Origin: Candidatus Sumerlaeia bacterium
GTDB taxonomy: Bacteria; Sumerlaeota; Sumerlaeia; SLMS01; JAHLLQ01
DNA length: 64,000 bases
Reading direction: 5' to 3'
Assembly (NCBI GenBank): GCA_028284075.1
Contig: JANQSL010000167.1
Location: 1 to 64,000, forward strand
Both the position numbers and the translations under genes were made by a program. Below, in pieces: positions 9,553-19,195 of the stretch (positions are counted from its first letter, which is position 1; every line of letters begins with the position of its first letter). Below the pieces are notes generated by a model that was not told the origin of the DNA, did not search any database, and saw only the letters and a list, made by a program, of their open reading frames with translations.

Positions 9553-10299
9553 GTGAGCGCGCGGACGCCCACTCTTCTTGCCCCCCGCCGTCATGGCGGG
9601 GATGTAGTCTCCATCACAAAACGGGACGGTGTCGTGCGCGCTCTGATCTTTGATTTCGACGGACTGATTCTCGATACGGAAGTGCCGATCTACGAAGCGT
9701 GGCGAGATGTTTACGCCGATCACGGTCACAAGCTGACCATTGAGAAATGGAGTATCTGTGTTGGCAGCGGGGAAAACGTACTGGATCCCTGCACGGACCT
9801 CTCGAACCTTACAGGGTCAGCTGTGGACTGTCGCGCGCTGCGTGCGCGAACCCGCGAAATGGTGGACCAAATTCTCGCATCCTCACGGCCCATGCCGGGT
9901 GTCGTTGAGTTGATCGAAGCTGCCCGGGCTCGTGGTGTTCTTCTGGCAATTGCTTCAAGTTCGCCGGCGGCATGGGTGAAGGGTCATGTTGCGCGTCTGG
10001 GCATCGAGGATCGGTTTGACTGTATTCGCACCTCAGATGATGTTGAGCGGACCAAACCCGCGCCCGATCTGTTTCTTGCCGCTCTGGCCTGTCTCGGGGT
10101 CGATCCTTCCGAATCGCTTGTTCTGGAAGACTCGCCCAATGGAATTCGTGCAGCCGCCGCTGCCGGAATTCCATGCATTGCCGTCCCCAACCGGATCACG
10201 GGCGGGCTTGACCTCTCCGGCGCCTCACGAATTCTGAATTCCCTGACGGAATTCGAGACAGACTGGCTCGACAACTCCGGAGTTCCACGGCAATGCTGA
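9553..10299 (+). CDS. HAD-superfamily hydrolase, beta-phosphoglucomutase-like
   Basis: 'ALIFDFDGLILDTE', 'PMPGVVELIEAARARGVLLAIASSS', 'KPAPDLFLAALACLGVDPSESLVLEDSPNGIRAAAAAGI'. True start may be a GTG near 9634. Confidence 0.9.
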   Translation: MSARTPTLLAPRRHGGDVVSITKRDGVVRALIFDFDGLILDTEVPIYEAWRDVYADHGHKLTIEKWSICVGSGENVLDPCTDLSNLTGSAVDCRALRARTREMVDQILASSRPMPGVVELIEAARARGVLLAIASSSPAAWVKGHVARLGIEDRFDCIRTSDDVERTKPAPDLFLAALACLGVDPSESLVLEDSPNGIRAAAAAGIPCIAVPNRITGGLDLSGASRILNSLTEFETDWLDNSGVPRQC

Positions 10300-11099
10300 A
10301 GCTCAGCGATTTGAATCCCAATCGGCTTCACATCGTCCCTCTGGGGGTCGGAAACGCCTTCACGCGTGTTTTCTACAACAGCAGCATGCTTCTCGTCGCT
10401 GGCGGACGCATTGTGCTGATCGACTGCCCCACGCCTCTGCGCCGGGTCCTCCATGAAGCCTCAAAGAAGGCTCATCTTGAAATTGAGCTCGAGCAGATCG
10501 ACCATGTGATTCTCACTCATTTACATGGTGATCACGCCAACGGGCTCGAAGAATATGCTTATTACAAGCTTTACATCGCGGGCCAGCAACGGCCGCACCT
10601 TTATACCCTTGAGGAAAACCTCGATCCTCTCTGGGAAAACAGGCTCAAGGCCTCTATGGGCGGATCGCCGGATGAACCCCGTTCACTTTCCACCTGGTTC
10701 CACTCGCACCGCTGGGTGGAAGAGCGGCGATTCCGTCTTGCTGAAAGCGATCCCGATCTTGAGTTTGAGGTTCGGCGGACTCGTCATTCCGTTCCCTGCC
10801 TGGGGTTGAAGGTTTACTTCGGAATGTACACGTTCGGGTACAGTGGAGACACCGAATTCGACGCCGATCACATCGAGTTTCTCTCCGACTGTGATTTTGT
10901 TGTCCATGAGGCCGGAGGGCCCAAAAACCATACCAGCCTGGATGATCTTAAAACTCTTCCGGACGATTTTCGTGCAAAAACCGCCCTGATTCACGTGCCC
11001 GACGACTTTCGTTACTTTGAATCGGACATGCCGGTCCTGTCTGAGGGAGCCGTATACCAGGTCGGGAGCGGCCGGGAACCGGTCGATCTCACGGCCTGA
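10293..11099 (+). CDS. MBL-fold metallo-hydrolase (RNase Z/ribonuclease-like)
   Basis: 'HVILTHLHGDHANGLEEYAYY' HxHxDH motif; 'GYSGDTEFDADHIEFLSDCDFVVHEAG'. Overlaps the upstream HAD gene. Confidence 0.88.
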   Translation: MLKLSDLNPNRLHIVPLGVGNAFTRVFYNSSMLLVAGGRIVLIDCPTPLRRVLHEASKKAHLEIELEQIDHVILTHLHGDHANGLEEYAYYKLYIAGQQRPHLYTLEENLDPLWENRLKASMGGSPDEPRSLSTWFHSHRWVEERRFRLAESDPDLEFEVRRTRHSVPCLGLKVYFGMYTFGYSGDTEFDADHIEFLSDCDFVVHEAGGPKNHTSLDDLKTLPDDFRAKTALIHVPDDFRYFESDMPVLSEGAVYQVGSGREPVDLTA

Positions 11100-11164
11100 C
11101 CGGTCATTCTGTCTTGTCATCCCCATGAGAGGGCTGAGACCCTGCCAGCCGGTGCCTTGATCCT

Positions 11165-11917
11165 ATGAGTGAAGAATCCCCTTCGCGAGACAGCAGCTAC
11201 ATCTGGTTCATGCGGGAGATACCGATCTTTCGTGAACAGACCGAATCCTTTTACCATTCGGCCGACCAGCGGGCCCGCCTTGTGGAGTTCAAACGTGGAG
11301 ATCCGATCGATATTCGCAGGGGTTCCTCCGGTGGAATTTTTATCGTGATCGAGGGCCAGATCAAACTCCGGTCACTGACGGAGAATGGAAAAGAGATCAT
11401 CATCGATGTTCTCAGCAGCGGCGACGCCTTCGGGCCCATCGAACGCGCCGTTCGGATTGGAAACGAAGAGTCCGGCGTTATTTCCGACACACCACTGACG
11501 GAAACGGCGACGGAAGCGGTCGCTCTGAGCGAAGGCAGCGCACTCAAGTTCACGCTGGAATACTTTAAAGACCTGATCCAGCGCCGGCCCAATGTTGTAT
11601 TCAATTTGACGCGTGTGTTGGGTACCCGCCAGCGCCGTCTGGAGATTCGCCTTCGCCGTCTTCTGTACCGTACCAGCCTCGGAAAAGTTGCCGGTTTGTT
11701 GGGGGAGTTGTCTGAACGCTACGGCGAGGCCGACCCGGACGGCGAAGGGATTCTGATTACCTTTCGCCTCCGCCATCAAGAGATGGCATCCATCATCGGG
11801 ACGAAGCGCGAAACCGTGAGCGAGTGCCTTGCGGAACTGGAGTTGAGGGAGCTGATCAAGTCGAGCCGGTCGAAGCTTGTCGTTCTCAAACCCGAGGAAC
11901 TGGACAAGATCGCCTAA
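11165..11917 (+). CDS. Crp/Fnr-family transcriptional regulator
   Basis: cNMP-binding-like beta roll 'FIVIEGQIKLRSLTENGKEIIIDVLSSGDAFGPIE' and winged HTH 'LRHQEMASIIGTKRETVSECLAELELRELI'. Confidence 0.9.
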   Translation: MSEESPSRDSSYIWFMREIPIFREQTESFYHSADQRARLVEFKRGDPIDIRRGSSGGIFIVIEGQIKLRSLTENGKEIIIDVLSSGDAFGPIERAVRIGNEESGVISDTPLTETATEAVALSEGSALKFTLEYFKDLIQRRPNVVFNLTRVLGTRQRRLEIRLRRLLYRTSLGKVAGLLGELSERYGEADPDGEGILITFRLRHQEMASIIGTKRETVSECLAELELRELIKSSRSKLVVLKPEELDKIA

Positions 11918-11979
11918 GCAACGAACCACGGATGTCCACGCAGGCGTTCCGCGTATTTATCCATGGCCGTATTCAGAGC

Positions 11980-13053
11980 CTATTTTGCCCGTTTTCTCAC
12001 ACTCTTTTTGGCAGAGCGCGTCTTCGACCTGATCTTTCCGTTGGCGACCAGCCATTCGGCAATCTGGATCGCATTGAGTGCCGCACCCTTCAGCAGGTTG
12101 TCCGATACAACCCACATGTCGATGCTCGTGCCTTTGGGATTTGAAATGTCCTGACGTACCCGGCCGACATAGGTCTCATACCTGCCCTCCGAGTAGGTCG
12201 CCAGAGGGTATTCGTTCTTTGCGGGGTCGTCCACAATGACCACCCCAAGTGCGGTTGCCATCGTTTCACGAGCCTGTTGCGGCGTGACTTTCTTCTCGAA
12301 CTCCGCGTTAATTGCTTCGCTGTGACCCCGGAATACCGGAACACGAACGCAGGTTGCTGAAATTGCAATGCTCTCGGTTTCGAGTATCTTTCTCGTTTCG
12401 TTCACCATTTTCATCTCTTCCTTCGTGTAGCCGTTCGGCTGGAAGACATCGATGTGGGGGAGAACATTGAAGGCGATCTGGTGGGGATACTGTTCCGGCG
12501 GATCAATCTCGCCGCCATGCAGGAGTGAATCGCTCTGTTCGCTCAATTCTTCCATCGCAGGCGTGCCACTGCCACTGACAGACTGATAGGTCGCGATCAC
12601 GAGGCGCTTGAGCCTGAACTTTTCATGGAGAGGCTTCAGAGCCTGCACCATCTGAATCGTGGAGCAGTTGGGGTTCGCGATGATACCGCGTTTCGGCGGA
12701 TTCTCGATCGCATGGATATTACACTCCGGCACGATCAGCGGCACGTCCTTGTCCATGCGGAAGGCGCTCGTATTGTCAATGACGACCGCTCCTTTTCCGG
12801 CGGCCACTGGCGCCCATTTCTTTGAAGGTCCGGCGCCGGCGCTGAAGATTGCAATGTCAACTCCGTCAAACGACGACGGTTTGACCGCCTCCACCGTCAG
12901 CAGCTTTCCGCGAAACGGGTACGTCTTGCCTGCCGAGCGCTCCGAGGCAAGCAGGCGGAGTTCCTTCACGGGGAACTGCCGCATCTCGATAAGATTGAGG
13001 GCTTCCTGGCCCACGGCGCCGGACGCCCCGAGGATGGCAACGGTGTAGCTCAT
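11980..13053 (-). CDS. asd: Aspartate-semialdehyde dehydrogenase
   Basis: 'TVAILGASGAVGQEALNLIEMRQFPVKELRLLASERSAGK', 'NPNCSTIQMVQALKPLHEKF', 'TCVRVPVFRGHSEAI'. Confidence 0.95.
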   Translation of the reverse strand: MSYTVAILGASGAVGQEALNLIEMRQFPVKELRLLASERSAGKTYPFRGKLLTVEAVKPSSFDGVDIAIFSAGAGPSKKWAPVAAGKGAVVIDNTSAFRMDKDVPLIVPECNIHAIENPPKRGIIANPNCSTIQMVQALKPLHEKFRLKRLVIATYQSVSGSGTPAMEELSEQSDSLLHGGEIDPPEQYPHQIAFNVLPHIDVFQPNGYTKEEMKMVNETRKILETESIAISATCVRVPVFRGHSEAINAEFEKKVTPQQARETMATALGVVIVDDPAKNEYPLATYSEGRYETYVGRVRQDISNPKGTSIDMWVVSDNLLKGAALNAIQIAEWLVANGKIRSKTRSAKKSVRKRAK

Positions 13054-13163
13054 GGTAAGTCCTTTCGGCAGGCGGCCGGCAACGAATCCGGCGGCCGAAT
13101 CTGAGCGCGGGAGGGAGCCACAGACTCTCCTTCCGACGCAATCGCCGTTTGTGGCCCCGCCAC

Positions 13164-14615
13164 CTACTCGCCTTGTGCCAACGAGTAACCCGGCTGCCCG
13201 TCGAAGTTACAGAGGTGTTCAGTCTTGATGAAGTCGAGGCCCGCGTCGCCAATGCGCTGCAGGAGGTCGATGACCTGCTGATGAGTTGCGATGTGGTCTC
13301 CCGCCACAGCGCGGAAACGGCATCGCCAGTGGTCCGTGCAGAATGTTTCCGGATAGCCGTTGGGCCACACTTTGACACCACGATTCGTGATCACCACAAG
13401 ATCGAAGTCCGGTTGGGCGAGTTCCTTGAGTTTCGAGCCCAGGTCGTCCGGCACTCCCTTGCTCCAGTCGAGGAAAACGTCGACTCCCACAAGGTCCTTC
13501 CTCTGTTGCGGGCGGCCCGTTGTGACTTTCTCCGACATAATAGGCTCGCGTGTTGCGGAGTACTCCACCGCCGGGAGTTTGCCCGGCTTCCGGCCGAGGC
13601 GCTCGATGACGGCCTGAGCAAAGGCCTTCGTTCCGACCCGCTCGCTGCTTGAGCCCTCACGATGGATATCGACGGTATGAATTCCGTCCTCGATTGTCTT
13701 GATCCACGCGTTGTGAACCAGTGTGGCCACTTCGCCCTGGCCAATGTGAACCAGCATCATAACCGCGCCGAGCAACATACCGGAGGGGTTGGCGATATCC
13801 TGACCCGCGATTGTCGGAGCCGAGCCGTGAATGGCTTCGAACATCGCACAGTGTTCTCCGATATTTGCAGACCCGCCAAGGCCTACGCTTCCCGTGATTT
13901 GTGCGGCAATGTCCGACATGATGTCGCCATACAGATTCGGCATCACGATGACGTCGAACATTTCCGGGGAGTCCGCAAGGCGCGCCGCTCCGATATCCAC
14001 AATCCACGAGCCTGCCTGGATCTCGGGATACTCAGCGGAAATTTCATCGAATACCTTGTGGAAGAGCCCGTCGGTAATCTTCATGATGTTGTCTTTGACG
14101 AAGCATCCCACCGACTTGCGGTTGTTGCGGCGGGCGTATTCAAATGCATAGCGAATGATTTTCTCCGTACCGGGACGGGAGATTAACTTGAGGCACTGCG
14201 TGACCTGATCCGTCTGCCGGTGTTCGATACCCGCATACAAGTCCTCTTCATTCTCTCGCACGATTACGAGATCCATGTTCGGGTGACGCGTTTGGACAAA
14301 CGGATGATAGCTCACGCAGGGGCGAACGTTTGCGAACAGGCCGAGGGTCTTGCGGATTGTTACGTTGAGACTCTTGTAACCGCCGCCCTGTGGGGTTGTG
14401 ATGGGACCCTTCAGCAGCACTTTTGTCCGGCGAAGACTTTCCCACGCTCCCTCATCGATTCCCGATGAATTGCCCGCCAAATAGACTTTTTCGCCGACTT
14501 CGATCTGCTCGAAATCGATTTCGGCTCCCGCCTGCATTAGAACATCCACGACAGCCTGAGTGATCTCGGGGCCGATGCCGTCGCCGTAAGCCAAAGTGAC
14601 TGGTGTGTTCGCCAT
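13164..14615 (-). CDS. NADP-dependent isocitrate dehydrogenase, Thermus-type with C-terminal extension
   Basis: 'TPVTLAYGDGIGPEITQAVVDVL', 'LVIVRENEEDLYAGIEHRQT', 'MPNLYGDIMSDIAAQITGSVGLGGSANIG'; extra C-terminal domain of about 140 aa. Start at MANTPV.. (14615) preferred. Confidence 0.88.
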   Translation of the reverse strand: MANTPVTLAYGDGIGPEITQAVVDVLMQAGAEIDFEQIEVGEKVYLAGNSSGIDEGAWESLRRTKVLLKGPITTPQGGGYKSLNVTIRKTLGLFANVRPCVSYHPFVQTRHPNMDLVIVRENEEDLYAGIEHRQTDQVTQCLKLISRPGTEKIIRYAFEYARRNNRKSVGCFVKDNIMKITDGLFHKVFDEISAEYPEIQAGSWIVDIGAARLADSPEMFDVIVMPNLYGDIMSDIAAQITGSVGLGGSANIGEHCAMFEAIHGSAPTIAGQDIANPSGMLLGAVMMLVHIGQGEVATLVHNAWIKTIEDGIHTVDIHREGSSSERVGTKAFAQAVIERLGRKPGKLPAVEYSATREPIMSEKVTTGRPQQRKDLVGVDVFLDWSKGVPDDLGSKLKELAQPDFDLVVITNRGVKVWPNGYPETFCTDHWRCRFRAVAGDHIATHQQVIDLLQRIGDAGLDFIKTEHLCNFDGQPGYSLAQGE

Positions 14616-14745
14616 GAAACGTCTCCGCTGAGGATCGTGATTCCGCCGGCTGCACCGGCGCGCGCTGGGTAACGAGGTCACGCTCGCGGCGCAAGGGTCA
14701 GGTTTCCGCTTTCGCCGCTCCTCGTCGAGGCACAGGTTTCAATCC

Positions 14746-15384
14746 ATGTTTCGACTCAAGACAGGGGTGCTTCTTTTCCTCATCGCCGCCATTTCGTGTG
14801 GTCGCGATCCGGTCACACTCGAAATGATCGAGGCTGCCGGAGCTCATGAGCAGCGACTTGAGCATGCGGAGACGCTCGGCACCTGGCTGGTGGGGGAGTT
14901 TGAAACGGAGGAGGCTGGCACGGCCGTACCCGGTGCTCCTGCGACTCTCCGTGTTCTTCGCCTTCCTCAGTTCGGGCGGGGATTTTATGCCGAGGCATGG
15001 TGTACCGGCGATCCCGATCAAACTCTCTTTCAAGAGGTGCTCATTCCGGTTGTGGAAGGCGGGAATATCAGGCTGCAGCGGTGGCGGCTTCCCAGAGCCG
15101 AAATGTATACCCACGTCTGGGATAATGAAGAGCTTCTGAACATTACCGGAATGTATGATATTCGCAGACGCGATGGCTGCGAATTTCTTGTCGAGCACCT
15201 TCCTCAGGCGGAAAGCTATCGTGCGGAGCTGGATTGTGACGCTTGTCTGCCGAACACCGGTACCAAAGACTCGCCACGCGTCCTGAATATCTCAAGAGAG
15301 GGGATCTCAGTCGAGCTTTGCGATGGAGCCTCTATGGATTTCACCCGCCTTACCGGAATCGACGAATCCCGTCCCACTCCCTGA
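14746..15384 (+). CDS. Lipoprotein with CpcT/CpeT (phycobilin lyase-like) fold
   Basis: Lipobox-like 'LLFLIAAISCG'; 'LGTWLVGEFETEEAG....RGFYAEAWCTG' and 'RDGCEFLVEHLPQAESYRAELDCDACLP' fit the CpeT/CpcT layout as I know it. Confidence 0.5.
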   Translation: MFRLKTGVLLFLIAAISCGRDPVTLEMIEAAGAHEQRLEHAETLGTWLVGEFETEEAGTAVPGAPATLRVLRLPQFGRGFYAEAWCTGDPDQTLFQEVLIPVVEGGNIRLQRWRLPRAEMYTHVWDNEELLNITGMYDIRRRDGCEFLVEHLPQAESYRAELDCDACLPNTGTKDSPRVLNISREGISVELCDGASMDFTRLTGIDESRPTP

Positions 15385-16492
15385 TTGTTCGCTCGTACAC
15401 CTCAAGAGTTCCGGCAACCATTGTTTCCTTTGTGAATCGCCGCTCGATGACGCATTTTCCGGCGCTAATGAACGATTGGCGCATTGACTCATCATTCCAG
15501 AGCCGCACAAGAGCATTGCCCAGAGAGTTGGAATCCCGCGGAGGAACCAACAGGCCATTGCATTCGTGCTCGATAATGTCAGGAATGCCGCCGGCCGTGG
15601 TGGCCACGCACGGAACACCGGCAGCCTGTGCATCCAGCAGTGACGTGCAAAGTCCCTCCAGTTTGCTGGGCATCACAAAAATATCAAAGCTTCCAAGACA
15701 CTCCGCGATGTCCTCGCGCCAGCCGGCAAACACCACATCGTCAATCGCACCCAGCTCTTTCGCGCGTGCTTCCATCTGTGAGCGCAGCTCCCCCTTGCCG
15801 ACAAACACCACCTTTGCGTTTGGCAGATGCTGTTGGAGCATCGGGACCGCATTGACCAGATTCAGAGGGTCTTTGTGATCGACAAAGGCACCGATGAATC
15901 CCACCAGCGGTCCCGGTTCTTCAAGTCCCCATGTGGCGCGCAGTGCGGCACGTTCTTTCCCGTTTCGAACCCGGTCAGGGTCGATTCCACTGGGTACGAC
16001 TTCAATACGCGATGCTTCAACGCCACCCTGAATCAGAACGCTGCGGACTCCGTTGGAGATCGCAGCGAATCGTATCGACGGATCAGTGTATTTTCGACGG
16101 GAGAGTGGATTGGATTTCACTGCAAAATCCACCCGGCGTGTTACGATAACAGGCAGACGTCCTGAGAACGCTCGCCATGCCAGTGTATGAGCATTGCCGG
16201 TATGGGCATGGACGATGTCGTAGGAGTTCTCTCGAGCGAGCTTTCTGAGTCCTGCAACAGTGCGGGGATGCCAGGCCTGATGGCGCCGCAGTTCGTGGAC
16301 CTTCATCCCTTCACGTTCGAGAATGTTTCCGAGTTCGGAACGTGGCCGGACCGCCGCTCCCTGCTCGTGCCCCGCAGCTTTCAGGCCGTGCACCAGCCAG
16401 AGTACCTGACGTTCACCACCGCGAAAGCCTCGTTCCGTATCGATGTGCAGAATCTTCACGCCAGCAGACCTTCCCAATCCCGTTTGATACAA
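15350..16492 (-). CDS. Glycosyltransferase family 4 (GT-B)
   Basis: 'HIDTERGFRGGERQVLWLVHGL', 'VPSGIDPDRV', 'GFIGAFVDHKDPLNLVNAV', 'FVMPSKLEGLCTSLLDAQAAGVPCVATTAGGIPDII'. Confidence 0.92.
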   Translation of the reverse strand: MYQTGLGRSAGVKILHIDTERGFRGGERQVLWLVHGLKAAGHEQGAAVRPRSELGNILEREGMKVHELRRHQAWHPRTVAGLRKLARENSYDIVHAHTGNAHTLAWRAFSGRLPVIVTRRVDFAVKSNPLSRRKYTDPSIRFAAISNGVRSVLIQGGVEASRIEVVPSGIDPDRVRNGKERAALRATWGLEEPGPLVGFIGAFVDHKDPLNLVNAVPMLQQHLPNAKVVFVGKGELRSQMEARAKELGAIDDVVFAGWREDIAECLGSFDIFVMPSKLEGLCTSLLDAQAAGVPCVATTAGGIPDIIEHECNGLLVPPRDSNSLGNALVRLWNDESMRQSFISAGKCVIERRFTKETMVAGTLEVYERTIREWDGIRRFR

Positions 16493-16517
16493 AAACCGGG
16501 AGCCTTTCGGCTCCCGG
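16491..16517 (-). terminator. Intrinsic terminator downstream of the secretin gene
   Basis: On the minus strand: CCGGGAGCC-GAAA-GGCTCCCGG followed by TTTTTG; 9-bp perfect stem with a GNRA tetraloop. Confidence 0.88.
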
Positions 16518-16558
16518 AAGAAGTCGTTTTTTCGGCCGGAGCCGCAAGAGATTCCGAA

Positions 16559-18754
16559 TCAGTACCGCGTTTCCCGCCCGCCGGACTCACGAGGCGGCGA
16601 AGTTGTTGTCCCCGGTGATCCGCCTGTCGAAGGCCTGCGATTGCGGCTGCCCCCTGAGCGATCCTCTTCACCCTGGCTGGGAGTGCGGTCCCGCGCCGAA
16701 GTATCACGATCCCTTGAGCCGCCGGAAGTCGTTCCACTTTGCCGCGGTTCGCGAGTGATCGTGCCGGACCCGCCCGTCATCTGGGGGGTGAAATTCGAAT
16801 CCGCGTCTTCCGGTGCAACTTCCTCCCGAGGTGTCTCATCCCGGAGAAGAGCCTCGATTTGTGCATCCACATCGACATCCGCTTCCGTAGCCAGTAAATC
16901 TTCCGGGCTGATATCTTCGGCTTCCGAAATTTCCGCCTCAAAGTTCAGATCGTATGACCCCGCGACCTTGTCGTAGGCGGTAACCAAACGCCCGCGTTTG
17001 CCGTCGTCTCCGGTCTGGCGGGGAATGACATCCTCCACAACGGTTGGCGTCAGAAAAATCTGCAGATTGCCGCGGTTTTCATCATTGGACCGATTGCCAA
17101 AGAGTGCTCCGAGATACGGGATCTTGGACAGGAAAGGCACGCCACCCGCACTTTTGCCCTGACTGTCCGAAATCAGGCCTCCGATATTGCGAGTCTGACC
17201 CGAAGGGATTGTCAGGACGGTTTCAATACTCTGGCGATCACGGCGAATCAGGTCCTGCGGACCGTTTGGTCCCTGGACCGAGACGCGCTCCGCATCGTCG
17301 TTATCGACGTTGATCTCCAGCTCCACAAGGTAGCTGTTGGAAATGCTGGGAGTGATTTCGAACGTCAAACCGTCCGTCACCGTGCTTTGACTTGTTGAGC
17401 GAGTCACGCCGCCGGTGTTCGTATCATTGAAGAATGTTGTCAGAAACGGCTCTTCCGAGCCCACAAAAATACTCGACGATTCCTGGTTCTTAACCAGCAA
17501 CCGGGGTTGCAACAGGACCTTTGTTGACTGGTCGTTGAAGGTCGCTTCCCACTCGAAGTAAGCATTATCTTCAAGAATGGCTCCGCCAATTCTGCTTCCG
17601 GAAAGACCAATGAAGCTATCCAGCGCCCCGACCGGTGCAAAACCGAATCCGGACGTGTTACCTGTGGTCGAATCAGAGCTGCTTTCCGGTGAAACATCGG
17701 GAATGATTCCTTCTCCTCCCATATAGGCGGCACGCTGAATACCGACACTGAGTCCGCGGGTGAAGTTTGTTGTCAGGATTTCCCCCTGAATCAGCACCTG
17801 CTTCACAGGGCGATCAAAGCCCTCCAGGATCTGCTCCACCCGGTCGTGAACTTCAGGAACGTCTTCCAGAATAAACACACCTTGTTTGTAATTCACCTCA
17901 AACAGAAGTTCCGGCGTGCGGACCGTATCGATAATCGCCTGGAGGTCCTCAAGATCCTCCCCCTCGAGTCCAATGTTGTGAACGTCGTAAATGACAATCT
18001 CAGGGCCGACATCGAGAATATCGATCAACAGTTCCATTTTCTTGATGTTGGCCAGCAGGTCCGTGACGATGATCTGGTGTGTCTTCTCATCCACCTCGAT
18101 CGTGCCGGGATCGCTCTTGTAGGACTCGATTTTTTCTGCAATGTCCACCACGTCGCCATGCCGGATGTAAAAAACGCGTGTAAACAGTTGAACGTCGATT
18201 TCACGAATCAGACGCTCGATCCTTTCGATTACATCCGGCAGATCCATCACGATCAGTTTGTTTGTTCGGTCGTCCGCCGTGATGCTGCTGATGCCGCTCG
18301 TCAGCATCGGACTGATGGCTCGCTCCAACTCTGATGCCTTCACATGATCAGGGCGGAAGATCTTCTGAATGACCTGCTTGGGCAGGATGTTTTGCTTATA
18401 CCAGGCCTCATCCGCCAGACCGTAGCTGCCGTCCTCCTGTTTGAACCAGACCCAGCCCTTGGGCTGGGCGATGCGATTCAGGAGATCTTCCAGTTCAACT
18501 TCGCGTTCGGCGAGAGTGACACGCTCGCCTGGCACTTTACCCAAAGGAGTGATGGAAACGCCTGCCTGCTGCCCAATGACCGTGAGCGCCTGCTCGATGC
18601 GCATATCGTTAAAGGTCGCCATGGGAACGATTTTTTTGGCGGCGGGTCCCTCAGAAGCAGGCTGTTCCGGGGCCTGCTGGGCAAACAATGCGGGAGGCGC
18701 CGCCATCAGTAGTGCCAGAAAAACGACCAGGGAGCGCATCATTAGTCGTGTCAT
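16559..18754 (-). CDS. Secretin (type II/III secretion or type IV pilus, GspD/PilQ-like)
   Basis: Signal peptide; 'FNDMRIEQALTVIGQQAGVSITPLGKVPGERVTL' (N0/STN-like), repeated N domains, 'VLIQGEILTTNFTRGLSVGIQ', 'GQTRNIGGLISDSQGKSAGGVPFLSKIPYLGALFGNRSNDENRGNLQIFLTPTVVED'. Start at MTRLMMRSL preferred. Confidence 0.93.
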   Translation of the reverse strand: MTRLMMRSLVVFLALLMAAPPALFAQQAPEQPASEGPAAKKIVPMATFNDMRIEQALTVIGQQAGVSITPLGKVPGERVTLAEREVELEDLLNRIAQPKGWVWFKQEDGSYGLADEAWYKQNILPKQVIQKIFRPDHVKASELERAISPMLTSGISSITADDRTNKLIVMDLPDVIERIERLIREIDVQLFTRVFYIRHGDVVDIAEKIESYKSDPGTIEVDEKTHQIIVTDLLANIKKMELLIDILDVGPEIVIYDVHNIGLEGEDLEDLQAIIDTVRTPELLFEVNYKQGVFILEDVPEVHDRVEQILEGFDRPVKQVLIQGEILTTNFTRGLSVGIQRAAYMGGEGIIPDVSPESSSDSTTGNTSGFGFAPVGALDSFIGLSGSRIGGAILEDNAYFEWEATFNDQSTKVLLQPRLLVKNQESSSIFVGSEEPFLTTFFNDTNTGGVTRSTSQSTVTDGLTFEITPSISNSYLVELEINVDNDDAERVSVQGPNGPQDLIRRDRQSIETVLTIPSGQTRNIGGLISDSQGKSAGGVPFLSKIPYLGALFGNRSNDENRGNLQIFLTPTVVEDVIPRQTGDDGKRGRLVTAYDKVAGSYDLNFEAEISEAEDISPEDLLATEADVDVDAQIEALLRDETPREEVAPEDADSNFTPQMTGGSGTITREPRQSGTTSGGSRDRDTSARDRTPSQGEEDRSGGSRNRRPSTGGSPGTTTSPPRESGGRETRY

Positions 18755-19195
18755 CGGCGCCGGTCTCACCTGATTCCGACGACGGCTTCGATCCGTACGA
18801 TCAGCCATTGAGTGTCTCCGCAAGCTCCAAACATCCTGGGGTTGTGTGCCGGGCGCACACACTACGGCACCCTGATTCCGGCCCCGAAGCGTGTCACGCG
18901 GAAAGTTCCCGCCCTTCGCTTCAGCAATATGACCTCCTCCGGAGGGCCTGAGTTTGTGCCAGGTTGAGTAAAATCAGTGCCGCGCGAATCGCGAAATCAC
19001 GGTTCCGTCGCTGCCGTTTTGCGGTTCTGAAGGAGGACTCGAGTCGCCCTCGACTCCGATCCGATACGACTTTTGTACCTGTCTTGTCTCGTTGAAATTC
19101 CGGTTTCCAAATTATCCGGTTCGCCGTTCATGACACTTCGCCGACTCGGAATTCCCGCCGCCTCATCCTTCATCTCTGAAGCCTTGAGTCATCCC

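Noticed and set aside
11115-11166. TPP-riboswitch-like string 'GGGCTGAGACCCTGCC...CCTTGATCC' before the Crp/Fnr gene
   Set aside because: Contains CTGAGA and a CTTGATCC-like piece, but the remaining conserved arms are missing and there is no room before the ATG at 11167 region; coincidental.
11165-11917. Considered an oxygen-sensing FNR with [4Fe-4S] cluster
   Set aside because: Only one Cys, located in the HTH helix; no N-terminal Cys cluster, so a generic Crp/Fnr family call is safer.
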